Assembly (NCBI GenBank): GCA_029881855.1 | Contig: JAOULU010000026.1 | Span: 1 to 11,205, forward strand | Origin: Nitrosomonas sp. | GTDB taxonomy: Bacteria; Pseudomonadota; Gammaproteobacteria; Burkholderiales; Nitrosomonadaceae | DNA length: 11,205 bases | Reading direction: 5' to 3' | Shown here: positions 1-6,516 of the stretch, piece by piece | Position numbering within the stretch: position 1 is the first letter of the stretch | Layout: the number at the start of each line of letters is the position of its first letter | Notes under the pieces: generated by a model | Seen by the model: the letters and a program-made list of their open reading frames with translations, nothing else | What the model was told of the DNA's origin: nothing | Databases searched by the model: none | Translations under genes and position numbers: made by a program

Positions 1-4
1 ATAA

Positions 5-574
5 TTAAGTTTTAGTGTGCAATTTCAGCATCGCAGCCTGGCAGTCACCTTGTGCGAGTAACGGCCATATGGCTAAGCTGCGCTCAATTGCTTCGTCAAT
101 TAATGGAACTTCTTCCTTCCTGGGTGGACGCAAGACATAACCCACAACCGCATTTCGATCACCAGGATGTCCGATACCAATACGTAATCGCCAAAAATCC
201 TTGGTGCCAAGATGGGCAGCAATATCTTTGAGGCCATTATGACCACCATGGCCACCGCCTTGTTTTAACTTGGCAACACCAGGGGATAAATCGAGCTCAT
301 CATGAACAACAATGATTTCATCAGGTGTAATTTTGTAAAAACGACAGATTGCCGCAACCGATTGGCCGCTACGATTCATATAAGTTTGTGGCTCTAGCAG
401 CCAGAGATCGTTAGTACCCTGACTCACACGTGCGCATAACCCGTGAAACTTTGTTTCTTGCTTGAGCGTAACATTAAGCTGATCTGCTAATTGATCCACC
501 CACAGGAAACCTGCATTATGACGCGTATCTACATACTCACCGCCAGGGTTACCCAAACCGACAATCAACTTCAT
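5..574 (-). CDS. pth: Peptidyl-tRNA hydrolase
   Basis: Cytosolic enzyme that cleaves the ester bond of peptidyl-tRNAs released prematurely from ribosomes, recycling tRNA. The 189-residue length matches bacterial Pth. The N-terminal GLGNPG motif is at residues 6-11. His19 corresponds to the catalytic histidine (H20 in E. coli), Asn9, Met66 and Asn67 to substrate-binding residues, Asp92 (in VHDELD) to the aspartate that pairs with the histidine, and the GGGHGGHNG stretch at 106-114 holds the conserved His-Asn pair. All key residues are present and the frame is intact, ending in TAA at the very edge of the window. The gene lies downstream of rplY, a common pairing. A terminator-like hairpin in the 138-base gap suggests it is expressed partly by readthrough or from its own promoter, which I could not identify. 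Confidence 0.98.
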   Translation of the reverse strand: MKLIVGLGNPGGEYVDTRHNAGFLWVDQLADQLNVTLKQETKFHGLCARVSQGTNDLWLLEPQTYMNRSGQSVAAICRFYKITPDEIIVVHDELDLSPGVAKLKQGGGHGGHNGLKDIAAHLGTKDFWRLRIGIGHPGDRNAVVGYVLRPPRKEEVPLIDEAIERSLAIWPLLAQGDCQAAMLKLHTKT

Positions 575-616
575 GAAATTTCAAAAGATTTCATAGCGTT
601 CAACAAATCTATCTGA

Positions 617-662
617 GCTAAAAAACAAAATCTGCTGGTATTGCGCTAATGCCAGCAGATTT
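617..662 (-). terminator. Intrinsic terminator between rplY and pth
   Basis: The arms 628-638 and 652-662 form an 11-bp perfect stem (AAATCTGCTGG with CCAGCAGATTT). It extends inward by one G-U and three A-U pairs around the loop GCGCT. Read on the minus strand, the hairpin runs straight into a U-rich tract (TTTTGTTTTTT, complement of 620-630), the classic rho-independent layout. It begins about 50 bases after the rplY stop and precedes pth, so it would end or attenuate the rplY transcript. On the plus strand the hairpin is not followed by a comparable T tract. Confidence 0.8.
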
Positions 663-712
663 ATGTGTTCTTTTATCAATTTAAATTAATACTTCTACTA
701 CTTTAAATAGAT

Positions 713-1354
713 TTACGTTTCTTCACTAGCTTGCTCATCACCAGCAGGCGCTTCATCACTTGAAGCAGCTTCTTCAGAAAGAACGGCACGTGGAATAACA
801 ATGGTTGCAACAGGTAAATCCTCGCCTTTGACCAACATTGGAATTTCTACATTCTTTGGCAATACCAAATCACTCAAATGTAAGGTGTGCCCAGCCGTAA
901 GATCAACTAAATCCACAGAAATAAATTCCGGTAAATCTTTTGGTAAACAAGAAATATCCACCTCAGTTAATACATGGCTCACAATACCACCTGAAGTTTT
1001 CACACCCGGTGAGACATCAGCATTAATAAAATGTAATGGAACTTTCATGTGTATTTTCTTGCTCTTATCAACACGCTGAAAATCAACATGCAGTACTTGT
1101 CGCTTGAATGGGTGCCATTGCACATCACGTAACAATACAGGCTCTTTTTTCCCCGCCACGTTAATCGTCAGAATAGACGCATGAAATGCTTCCAACGCAA
1201 GCTGATGGTACAAATCATTATGAACCAGTTGAATAGACTGCGCTTCATTTTCTCCGCCATAGATGATGCCTGGAACTATTCCAGAACCACGCAGGCGGCG
1301 GCTCGCACCTTTCCCCTGCAAAGTGCGCTGTTCTGCGCTTATTTCAATTTTCAT
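713..1354 (-). CDS. rplY: Large ribosomal subunit protein bL25, CTC/TL5 long form
   Basis: 5S rRNA-binding protein of the large ribosomal subunit. The 213 residues are far longer than the 94-residue E. coli L25 and match the two-domain CTC (TL5-like) form. An N-terminal L25 domain (about 1-95) holds the GxxASRRLR segment (residues 15-22) and [16 protein letters not shown] (81-96). A beta-rich TL5 domain spans about 100-190. A low-complexity acidic tail rich in Glu, Ala, Ser and Asp (about 192-213) follows, as is frequent in proteobacterial versions. The ATG is preceded by GGAG eight bases upstream, which supports this start. It lies 69 bases downstream of prs and upstream of pth. A 9-bp stem-loop just before its ribosome binding site may influence expression. 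Confidence 0.97.
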   Translation of the reverse strand: MKIEISAEQRTLQGKGASRRLRGSGIVPGIIYGGENEAQSIQLVHNDLYHQLALEAFHASILTINVAGKKEPVLLRDVQWHPFKRQVLHVDFQRVDKSKKIHMKVPLHFINADVSPGVKTSGGIVSHVLTEVDISCLPKDLPEFISVDLVDLTAGHTLHLSDLVLPKNVEIPMLVKGEDLPVATIVIPRAVLSEEAASSDEAPAGDEQASEET

Positions 1355-1373
1355 TTCTACTTCTCCAAAATTG

Positions 1374-1399
1374 CAATTTATCCGCGACCAGATAAATTG
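1374..1399 (-). promoter_or_regulatory. Stem-loop in the rplY leader
   Basis: CAATTTATC (1374-1382) and GATAAATTG (1391-1399) form a perfect 9-bp inverted repeat with an 8-base loop in the prs-rplY gap. It sits immediately upstream of the GGAG of rplY. It has no proper U tract after it on the minus strand, so it is a poor terminator. It could be an mRNA-stability or translational-control element. The pairing is seen directly; the function is inferred. Confidence 0.35.
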
Positions 1400-1423
1400 A
1401 TTAAAAAAACAATCTCTCTTCTT

Positions 1424-2374
1424 TTACTCCATAAATAATGAGCTTAAGGAATTCTCATTACTGATTCTTAGCATTGTCTCAGCCAACAAGTTTGCCACAC
1501 TTAACTGACAAATACGCTCACACACTTGTGCATCTTCTCGTAACGGTATGGTATCGGTCACCACAAGCTTATCCAATGCAGAGTTCTGTATACGCTCGAC
1601 TGCATTTCCCGATAACACGGCATGGGTAGAGTAAGCCAATACTGCTTTAGCGCCTTCTTCTTTCAATGCATCAGCTGCTTTACACAATGTGTTAGCAGTA
1701 TCTACCAAATCATCAATAATCACACAAGTACGACCCTTTACTTCACCGATAATATTCATTACCTTAGCTTCATTAGCCTTGGGCCGACGCTTGTCAATAA
1801 TTGCCAGGTCACACTCCAAACGTTTAGCCATATGTCTGGCACGTACTACTCCACCAACATCAGGTGAAACGACAACGAGATCTTGGTAATCATGCTTCCA
1901 TACATCACCCAATAAGATTGGCATGCCATAGATATTATCAACCGGAATATCAAAGAAACCTTGAATTTGATCAGAATGTAAATCCATTGTCAGCAATCGG
2001 TCTATCCCAACTGTTGTTAACATATTGGCAACAACCTTAGCAGAAATAGGTACCCTGACAGAACGTGGCCTCCTATCCTGGCGCGCATAACCGAAATAAG
2101 GAATTGCAGCCGTAATACGTCCAGCAGATGCGCGCTTTAACGCATCAACCATTACCAATATTTCCATTAAGCTATCATTAGTAGGCGTACAAGTTGATTG
2201 CAAAACAAAAACATCTTTGCCACGTACATTTTCGAGGATTTCTACATTGACTTCACCATCACTAAAACGTCCAACATTGGCACGTCCAAGTTCAATATTG
2301 AGATGCTTTACAGCATCTTGTGCTAACTTAGGATTGGCAGTACCAGTAAAAACCATCAAGCTGTCGTATGACAT
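1424..2374 (-). CDS. prs: Ribose-phosphate pyrophosphokinase (PRPP synthase)
   Basis: Cytosolic enzyme converting ribose 5-phosphate and ATP to PRPP, the precursor of purines, pyrimidines, NAD, histidine and tryptophan. In the longer open frame (from 2389) the motifs are: RQDRRPRS of the ATP/flexible-loop region (103-110), the metal-binding [13 protein letters not shown] (135-147), VVSPDVGG (173-180) and the PRPP loop [10 protein letters not shown] (225-234). The loop reads DTANT where many bacteria have DTAGT; I believe Asn also occurs in some betaproteobacteria, so it need not impair activity. I place the start at the second methionine (2374), giving 316 residues beginning [11 protein letters not shown], the usual length and N terminus of the family. 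The ATG at 2389 would add five residues; neither start has a strong ribosome binding site. The gene follows tRNA-Gln and ispE and precedes rplY. Confidence 0.97.
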   Translation of the reverse strand: MSYDSLMVFTGTANPKLAQDAVKHLNIELGRANVGRFSDGEVNVEILENVRGKDVFVLQSTCTPTNDSLMEILVMVDALKRASAGRITAAIPYFGYARQDRRPRSVRVPISAKVVANMLTTVGIDRLLTMDLHSDQIQGFFDIPVDNIYGMPILLGDVWKHDYQDLVVVSPDVGGVVRARHMAKRLECDLAIIDKRRPKANEAKVMNIIGEVKGRTCVIIDDLVDTANTLCKAADALKEEGAKAVLAYSTHAVLSGNAVERIQNSALDKLVVTDTIPLREDAQVCERICQLSVANLLAETMLRISNENSLSSLFME

Positions 2375-2488
2375 ATTATTTCTTGGCATAATTAATAAGT
2401 TGGAAATTCAGGCATAAAGATTACACCTGATAATATGAATGGGTAATTTGTTTACTTCACCCAGTTAGATCGAATCACATACAAAGAT

Positions 2489-2518
2489 ATTTTGTAAAAA
2501 CCCGATTCCTATTGGCAA
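2489..2518 (-). promoter_or_regulatory. Possible promoter for prs-rplY
   Basis: On the minus strand TTGCCA (2518-2513) resembles a -35 box (5 of 6 matches). It is followed after 18 bases by CAAAAT (2494-2489) as a weak -10 (4 of 6). It lies just downstream of tRNA-Gln and about 115 bases upstream of prs, so it would let prs-rplY be transcribed apart from ispE-tRNA. This is only a consensus match in AT-rich DNA. Confidence 0.25.
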
Positions 2519-2529
2519 CTAAACTAATT

Positions 2530-2604
2530 TGGCTGGGGAGGTAGGGATCGAACCTACGTATGCTGGAATCAAAATCCAGTGCCTTACCACTTGGCGACTC
2601 CCCA
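2530..2604 (-). tRNA. tRNA-Gln (anticodon UUG)
   Basis: A 75-base cloverleaf can be read on the minus strand. The acceptor stem pairs TGGGGAG with CTCCCCA, followed by discriminator G and an encoded CCA end. The anticodon stem CTGGA/TCCAG encloses the loop TTTTGAT, giving anticodon TTG, which reads CAA (and CAG by wobble) for glutamine. The T arm contains the standard GTTCGATCC. The gene begins 18 bases after the ispE stop, so it is probably cut from the ispE transcript. An ispE, tRNA-Gln, prs order is common in betaproteobacteria. Confidence 0.97.
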
Positions 2605-2622
2605 AATTCTTTATTCCATAAT

Positions 2623-3450
2623 TTAACACATCGGATGATCATCCAATCCACGTGCCACAAAACCCTTCATATCAGTCGGTATAGCTTCAAAAGCAGCCCG
2701 TGCCGCAAGTTCACTCGAGAACTCAGCAAAAACACAAGCACCCGAACCACTCATCGCCGCTATTGTAGTATTTTCTAGCTGCTTTAGCCACTCTAAACAT
2801 CTTGCGACTTCCGGATACCCCCGACACACTACCGCCTCTAAATCATTATGTCCTTGCCATATGGAAAAGGGCGGTATTTTGATAGGAATTGTGTTTCGTG
2901 TCAATTCTTTACTTGCAAAAACTTCTGCAGTTGACACTTGAACCGGTGGAATTAACACCAAATACCATGCTGCTGGAAGCTCAACAGGCACAAGCTTTTC
3001 TCCAATTCCCTCAGCAAAAGCACTGTGCCCGAAAATAAAGACCGGAACATCCGCACCTAATTGCAAACCTAATTCAATTAATTGATTTTTATCCCAATTA
3101 ATTCCCCACATTTGATTAAGTGCCAGCAATGTTGTTGCCGCATCTGAACTGCCGCCGCCTAGACCACCACCCATAGGAATTAATTTTTGCAAATAAATAT
3201 CAGCACCCTGCTTTGCACCACTTTTATTTTTTAACAGTTGCGCAGCACGAACACATAAATCCTGCTCCTCTGGAACACCACTAGTTGGTGTATGCAACTT
3301 AACCACACCATCAGAGCGCACCTTAAAACCTAATTGGTCAGAAAAATCCAAAAAACGAAAAACAGTTTGTAATAGATGATATCCGTCCTGTCTACGTCCA
3401 ACAATATGCAAAAATAAATTAAGTTTGGCTGGCGCGGGAAATGTAAACAT
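2623..3450 (-). CDS. ispE: 4-diphosphocytidyl-2-C-methyl-D-erythritol kinase
   Basis: GHMP-family kinase of the MEP (non-mevalonate) isoprenoid pathway, phosphorylating the 2-hydroxyl of CDP-ME with ATP in the cytosol. The protein has 275 residues, close to the usual 280. The N-terminal PAPAKLNLFLHI segment holds the substrate-binding Lys9 and Asn11. The glycine-rich GHMP ATP-binding loop PMGGGLGGGSSDAATT is at 92-107. The catalytic Asp134 lies in LGADVPVF. A third GHMP motif, MSGSGACVFA, is near the C terminus. All expected active-site residues are present. It starts 16 bases after the lolB stop, so the two genes are very likely cotranscribed, and tRNA-Gln follows 18 bases after its own stop. 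The ATG lacks an obvious ribosome binding site, suggesting coupling to lolB translation. Confidence 0.98.
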   Translation of the reverse strand: MFTFPAPAKLNLFLHIVGRRQDGYHLLQTVFRFLDFSDQLGFKVRSDGVVKLHTPTSGVPEEQDLCVRAAQLLKNKSGAKQGADIYLQKLIPMGGGLGGGSSDAATTLLALNQMWGINWDKNQLIELGLQLGADVPVFIFGHSAFAEGIGEKLVPVELPAAWYLVLIPPVQVSTAEVFASKELTRNTIPIKIPPFSIWQGHNDLEAVVCRGYPEVARCLEWLKQLENTTIAAMSGSGACVFAEFSSELAARAAFEAIPTDMKGFVARGLDDHPMC

Positions 3451-3466
3451 ATTTAACGAAAAAAAT

Positions 3467-4117
3467 TTATTCGGATTCCCAATTATCCACCACCATTCTG
3501 ATTTTCATCTCTTGATAGTTGAGTTCCAAAACTCTAGGGTATGCAATTTGTTCCGGTTTATTCGGGAAAAACCGACTATAAAAAACATGCCAATTATCTT
3601 GTCGGATGGCAACAACACGACCTTCATGGTTAATATCTTTTGCAGCCCTCGTAACCGGAGAATGATTTCCTTGGATCCAATATTGTAGGCCGTTTAATGG
3701 CAATCGCCAGCCAAGTATTTCTTCAGTTAAATTCTCCATGTCAGCCGCATGAAAAATTTCTTGTTTAGATGTAATTAAATGCGCGCCATGCTGATCCTGC
3801 CAAATCTCTGCCACTGTTTGGCCTACAGGTGAAAATAACAATATCTCGTCATTCGAGTCAGTATGACGCCAGCGAAAATTTCCAGAATAACGTTGTTGTT
3901 TATTCTGAATAGATATTCTGCCCAGCAAGTTGAAACTGTTGGCTGCTATATTCTGACTATCTGCGACAGGTTCAGTAAATATTGTCCTAACAGCCGCTTG
4001 ATGTTGTAATGCCACACAACCTGATACTAACGGCAAAAACAAAAGCATGAATCTCCAGAAAGGATAGAAAGGAGAACGCTTAGCCTGAAAATTACCAGCA
4101 AATAAATTTTTCCGCAT
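3467..4117 (-). CDS. lolB: Outer membrane lipoprotein insertion receptor LolB
   Basis: LolB takes lipoproteins from the periplasmic carrier LolA and inserts them into the inner leaflet of the outer membrane; it is itself a lipoprotein. The body matches the LolB beta-barrel fold: LLGRISIQN, then YSGNFRWRH, LLFSPVGQTVAEIW, an EILGWRLPLNGLQYWIQG segment and a late NW-VFYSRF-P stretch. The lipobox is LVSGC. The open frame runs from a GTG at 4168, but the most plausible start is the ATG at 4117 (216 residues, lipobox Cys at 34), because it gives a basic n-region (RK... KR) before the hydrophobic MLLFLPL. An ATG at 4048 has GGAG four bases upstream but would leave a 10-residue signal with no positive charge. 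The long n-region is unusual. The stop is 16 bases before ispE. Confidence 0.93.
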   Translation of the reverse strand: MRKNLFAGNFQAKRSPFYPFWRFMLLFLPLVSGCVALQHQAAVRTIFTEPVADSQNIAANSFNLLGRISIQNKQQRYSGNFRWRHTDSNDEILLFSPVGQTVAEIWQDQHGAHLITSKQEIFHAADMENLTEEILGWRLPLNGLQYWIQGNHSPVTRAAKDINHEGRVVAIRQDNWHVFYSRFFPNKPEQIAYPRVLELNYQEMKIRMVVDNWESE

Positions 4118-4264
4118 ATTTATTAGCATATACAAGAAACATGCGGTTGACGATAATATTAGTTGCACTTCGCCACTAGGCTCTGCAAAGAAATATTTTT
4201 TGTATCATCACAAATTCACAAAATAGCAATTAAGTGTTTTATCGCCTAAAAATCCCATAAACAC

Positions 4265-4540
4265 TCAGACATGAAGGCCTCTATCAGTTTGCTGATAATC
4301 AGGCAAAACAATATTTAATTCTAGCGTTTCTTGATTATCATCTTGTTCAAAATTTACTGATATTGCATCTTGCTCCACATTAATATACTTGCGGATAACC
4401 TCCAGAAGCTCTTTTTGCAACTGCGGAAGGTAAGAAGGCTGATTGCGAGTTCGCTCATGCGCAACCAGTATTTGCAATCTCTCCTTTGCAATGGATGCAC
4501 TTTTAGGTCTAGAAGCTCTGAAATAGTCTAGTAGGCTCAT
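4265..4540 (-). CDS. minE: Cell division topological specificity factor MinE
   Basis: MinE stimulates MinD ATPase and drives the pole-to-pole oscillation that keeps MinC away from midcell. The 91 residues fit the family (88 in E. coli). The N-terminal MSLLDYF segment is the membrane-targeting sequence. IAKERLQILVAHER (17-30) is the MinD-binding, anti-MinCD helix/strand. YLPQLQKELLEVIRKY (37-52) is the conserved helix of the topological-specificity domain, followed by strands ending in LELNIVLP. Start and stop of the adjacent genes overlap in TAATG (minD stop, minE start), implying translational coupling and fixed stoichiometry. It is the last gene of the minC-minD-minE operon. The 96-120 bases after it, before lolB, contain no convincing terminator. 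Confidence 0.98.
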   Translation of the reverse strand: MSLLDYFRASRPKSASIAKERLQILVAHERTRNQPSYLPQLQKELLEVIRKYINVEQDAISVNFEQDDNQETLELNIVLPDYQQTDRGLHV

Positions 4541-5349
4541 TATTTGCCCCCAAAAAACATTTTAAAGAACCCTTTTTTCCCGCCAAGAAAGCGATGCGGT
4601 CGTTCCTCACCCAAATAACGTGCCACTACATCTGCATAAGCCTGACCCGCTTCACTTTTTTCATCTAAAATTACCGGCACACCAGCATTTGACGAAGCCA
4701 GGACTGATTTTGATTCAGGAATAATGCCTAATAATTCCAAAGATAAAATATCCTGCACATCATCAAGCCCAAGCATTTCCCCTGCCTTAACCCTGTCTGA
4801 ATCATAGCGGGTCAGCAATAAATATTCCTTAATTGGCTCTTTATTTTGTTCTGCTCTACGTGATTTACTAGACAGCAACCCCAGCATCCGATCAGAATCC
4901 CTTACCGAAGAAATTTCAGGGTTGGTAACCACAAAAGCGTCATCAGCGTAATAAAGTGCTAAACTTGCGCCCCTCTCAATGCCAGCAGGTGAATCACAAA
5001 TAATATATTTGAATTCCTGAGATAGTTCTTCTAAAACTTTACCGACACCCGCCTGAGTTAATGCATCTTTATCACGCGTTTGTGAAGCAGGCAAAATAAA
5101 AAGCAAATCACAATTTTTATCACGAATCAACGCCTGGCTAATAGTCGCTTCCCCATTGATAACATTGATAAAATCATACACGACACGGCGCTCACAACCC
5201 ATAATTAAATCTAGGTTACGCAAACCAACATCAAAATCAATAACAACTGTTTTATGGCCTTTTTTTGCAAGCCCCATGGCAATCGCTGCACTTGTTGTTG
5301 TTTTACCAACACCGCCTTTCCCTGATGTCACGACTATAATTCTTGCCAA
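4540..5349 (-). CDS. minD: Septum site-determining ATPase MinD
   Basis: Membrane-associated P-loop ATPase of the ParA/MinD family; ATP-bound dimers bind the inner membrane, recruit MinC and are released by MinE. The deviant Walker A loop GKGGVGKTT (10-18) contains the signature Lys11 and Lys16. DFDVGLRNLD (38-47) is the switch I region, and CDSPAGIERGA (118-128) is Walker B/switch II. The C terminus, GGKKGFFKMFFGGK (256-269), is the amphipathic membrane-targeting helix with basic and bulky hydrophobic residues. Length is 269, as usual (270 in E. coli). The start codon is TTG, not ATG: it is preceded by a near-perfect AAGGAGG at a 6-base spacing, and MARIIVVTSGKGG is the standard family N terminus. 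Its TAA overlaps the minE ATG by one base. Confidence 0.98.
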   Translation of the reverse strand: MARIIVVTSGKGGVGKTTTSAAIAMGLAKKGHKTVVIDFDVGLRNLDLIMGCERRVVYDFINVINGEATISQALIRDKNCDLLFILPASQTRDKDALTQAGVGKVLEELSQEFKYIICDSPAGIERGASLALYYADDAFVVTNPEISSVRDSDRMLGLLSSKSRRAEQNKEPIKEYLLLTRYDSDRVKAGEMLGLDDVQDILSLELLGIIPESKSVLASSNAGVPVILDEKSEAGQAYADVVARYLGEERPHRFLGGKKGFFKMFFGGK

Positions 5350-5355
5350 TTTGAG

Positions 5356-5362
5356 CCTCCTT
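5356..5362 (-). promoter_or_regulatory. Strong ribosome binding site of minD deciding a TTG start
   Basis: The minus strand reads AAGGAGG six bases before TTG GCA AGA ATT ATA. No in-frame ATG is available near the conserved N terminus, so this site fixes the start at the TTG. It is the strongest Shine-Dalgarno match I noticed in the window and may compensate for the weak initiation codon. Confidence 0.85.
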
Positions 5363-5374
5363 TGCTAGATAAAC

Positions 5375-6160
5375 TTACGCAATTTCTTGAAAAATTAAAG
5401 CATGATCTTGTAAATAGATTTGAACTGGCTTTTTACGTGCCTGTTTATTTAAATCCTCACTAGTTTTGTAGTCTCCTGCGATTGAAATTAGCTCAGCCTG
5501 TAAATCATAACAAAAAATACGTGCATCTGTTCTACCTTGTACGCCCGCTAAAGCTCTACCTCGCAGTGTATTATAGACATGTATATTACCTTCAGCCATA
5601 ATTTCCGCACCAGCACTTACCTGTGACATGACAATTAAGTCCCCAGCAGCATAAATACGTTGTCCCGAACGAACAGGCTGGGTTATCAATGTCGTTGCAG
5701 CTGAATAATTCGGCAAAGGTATTGCCGACAAAACAGATTCTTCCGCAACTGATTGTAAAGACTTCTTGGCTGAGTCCTCTAATTGTGTTTTGCTGAGTGA
5801 TATTTGATTATCATATGTGCGCGTTGCAGTATCAGTCGGAATAAATAGCAAACGCGCTTGTTTATTTTGCTGCTCATTACCACCATGAATACCAATCGGA
5901 AACAAGCCTATATTCCGCAACAAATTCACAATGACAGTAATATCAATCTCAAAATCCAGCCTGTTCAGCTCACTTACATCAATGATTAATTGAGCGTTCT
6001 TAAAGAAATCAGGGGCCAAACGAATCTTTTCCTGCAAAGATATCTCTATAGCAGTAATATCATGGTTAAACAGCATCAATATAGGCGCAAAAAAAGTGCC
6101 GCTCTTGAACTCAAGTACCGGGGTTGTATTGACTGGCTTATTCTGAGGGCTTGTCGGCAT
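5375..6160 (-). CDS. minC: Septum site-determining protein MinC
   Basis: Inhibitor of FtsZ ring formation, recruited to the membrane by MinD so that septa form only at midcell. The 261 residues divide as expected. An N-terminal FtsZ-binding domain (about 13-110) starts LEFKSGTFFAPILML and contains LIIDVSELN and GLFPIGIHGG. A polar variable linker spans about 111-155. The C-terminal beta-helix domain (about 160-258) contains QPVRSGQRIYAAGDLIV, the MinD-interaction RSGQ at 164-167, GAEIMAEGNIHVY, LRGRALAG and ELISIAGDY. The C domain is close to E. coli MinC. It is the first gene of the operon, with 25 bases to minD. A TATAAT on the minus strand at 6278-6283 would place a transcript start roughly 110 bases upstream. 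The ATG has no clear ribosome binding site. Confidence 0.97.
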   Translation of the reverse strand: MPTSPQNKPVNTTPVLEFKSGTFFAPILMLFNHDITAIEISLQEKIRLAPDFFKNAQLIIDVSELNRLDFEIDITVIVNLLRNIGLFPIGIHGGNEQQNKQARLLFIPTDTATRTYDNQISLSKTQLEDSAKKSLQSVAEESVLSAIPLPNYSAATTLITQPVRSGQRIYAAGDLIVMSQVSAGAEIMAEGNIHVYNTLRGRALAGVQGRTDARIFCYDLQAELISIAGDYKTSEDLNKQARKKPVQIYLQDHALIFQEIA

Positions 6161-6277
6161 GTGCTGATATTATCTGTGATTACATGAATAGATAGTTATT
6201 TAAGTAAATACCAAGAACTCCTAAAAATAGTAGCATTACTTAACGCTGGACACTGTACTTGTAGCTTCAGAAGCATC

Positions 6278-6283
6278 ATTATA
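6278..6283 (-). promoter_or_regulatory. Putative minCDE -10 element
   Basis: The minus strand reads TATAAT, preceded by GGCGGG, about 115 bases upstream of the minC ATG. No good -35 hexamer is present at 16-18 bases (best TGTGCC or ATGTGC), so the promoter would be activator-dependent or weak. It is the only exact -10 match I found upstream of minC. Confidence 0.4.
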
Positions 6284-6453
6284 CCCGCCAATTAATTGTG
6301 GCACATAAGAAATTCACACAAGAAATAGCGATTAACTCATAATTATGCTTTTGGCACTAATAAATTACCAATTGCAATCTGTACAATCACACTTAGATAG
6401 CACCCAAGAAAAAGAAGAAACCCCAAATGGCACAACTACAAAATGAAATACCT

Positions 6454-6481
6454 TTGCCAATATATATTACAGAATCATAAA
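6454..6481 (+). promoter_or_regulatory. Possible promoter of the unknown gene at 6517
   Basis: TTGCCA (6454-6459, 5 of 6 matches to the -35 consensus) is followed after 16 bases by CATAAA (6476-6481, 4 of 6). A start near 6488 would give a leader of about 30 bases before the ATG. The region is AT-rich, so chance matches are likely. Confidence 0.3.
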
Positions 6482-6516
6482 GTAATCTGTACTTCTGTAG
6501 AAAACAATTTCTGCTT

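Larger units (their letters stand above)
6161..6516. other. Divergent intergenic region between minC and the unknown membrane-anchored gene
   Basis: These 356 AT-rich bases must hold the promoters for both minC (leftward) and the gene at 6517 (rightward). A perfect -10 hexamer for minC is described separately. Just upstream of that hexamer, CAATTAATTG (6289-6298) is a 10-bp palindrome. GCTTCTGAAGC (6264-6274) is a second short inverted repeat on the opposite side of it. I see no gene, RNA or repeat family here. Confidence 0.6.

Noticed and set aside
801..1079. Plus-strand open frame of 92 codons
   Set aside because: It lies wholly inside rplY on the opposite strand; the rplY product is clearly recognisable and the plus-strand translation has no family features.
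1424..2374. DTANT instead of DTAGT in the Prs PRPP loop as a defect
   Set aside because: The substitution appears in other betaproteobacterial Prs sequences as far as I recall, and the rest of the active site is intact.
2475..2660. Minus-strand open frame of 61 codons
   Set aside because: It runs through the tRNA-Gln gene and the end of ispE; the RNA gene explains the sequence.
4234..4264. Inverted repeat GTGTTT / AAACAC after minE as a min operon terminator
   Set aside because: The stem is only 6-8 bp, AT-rich, with a bulge and a 14-base loop, and no solid U tract follows on the minus strand.
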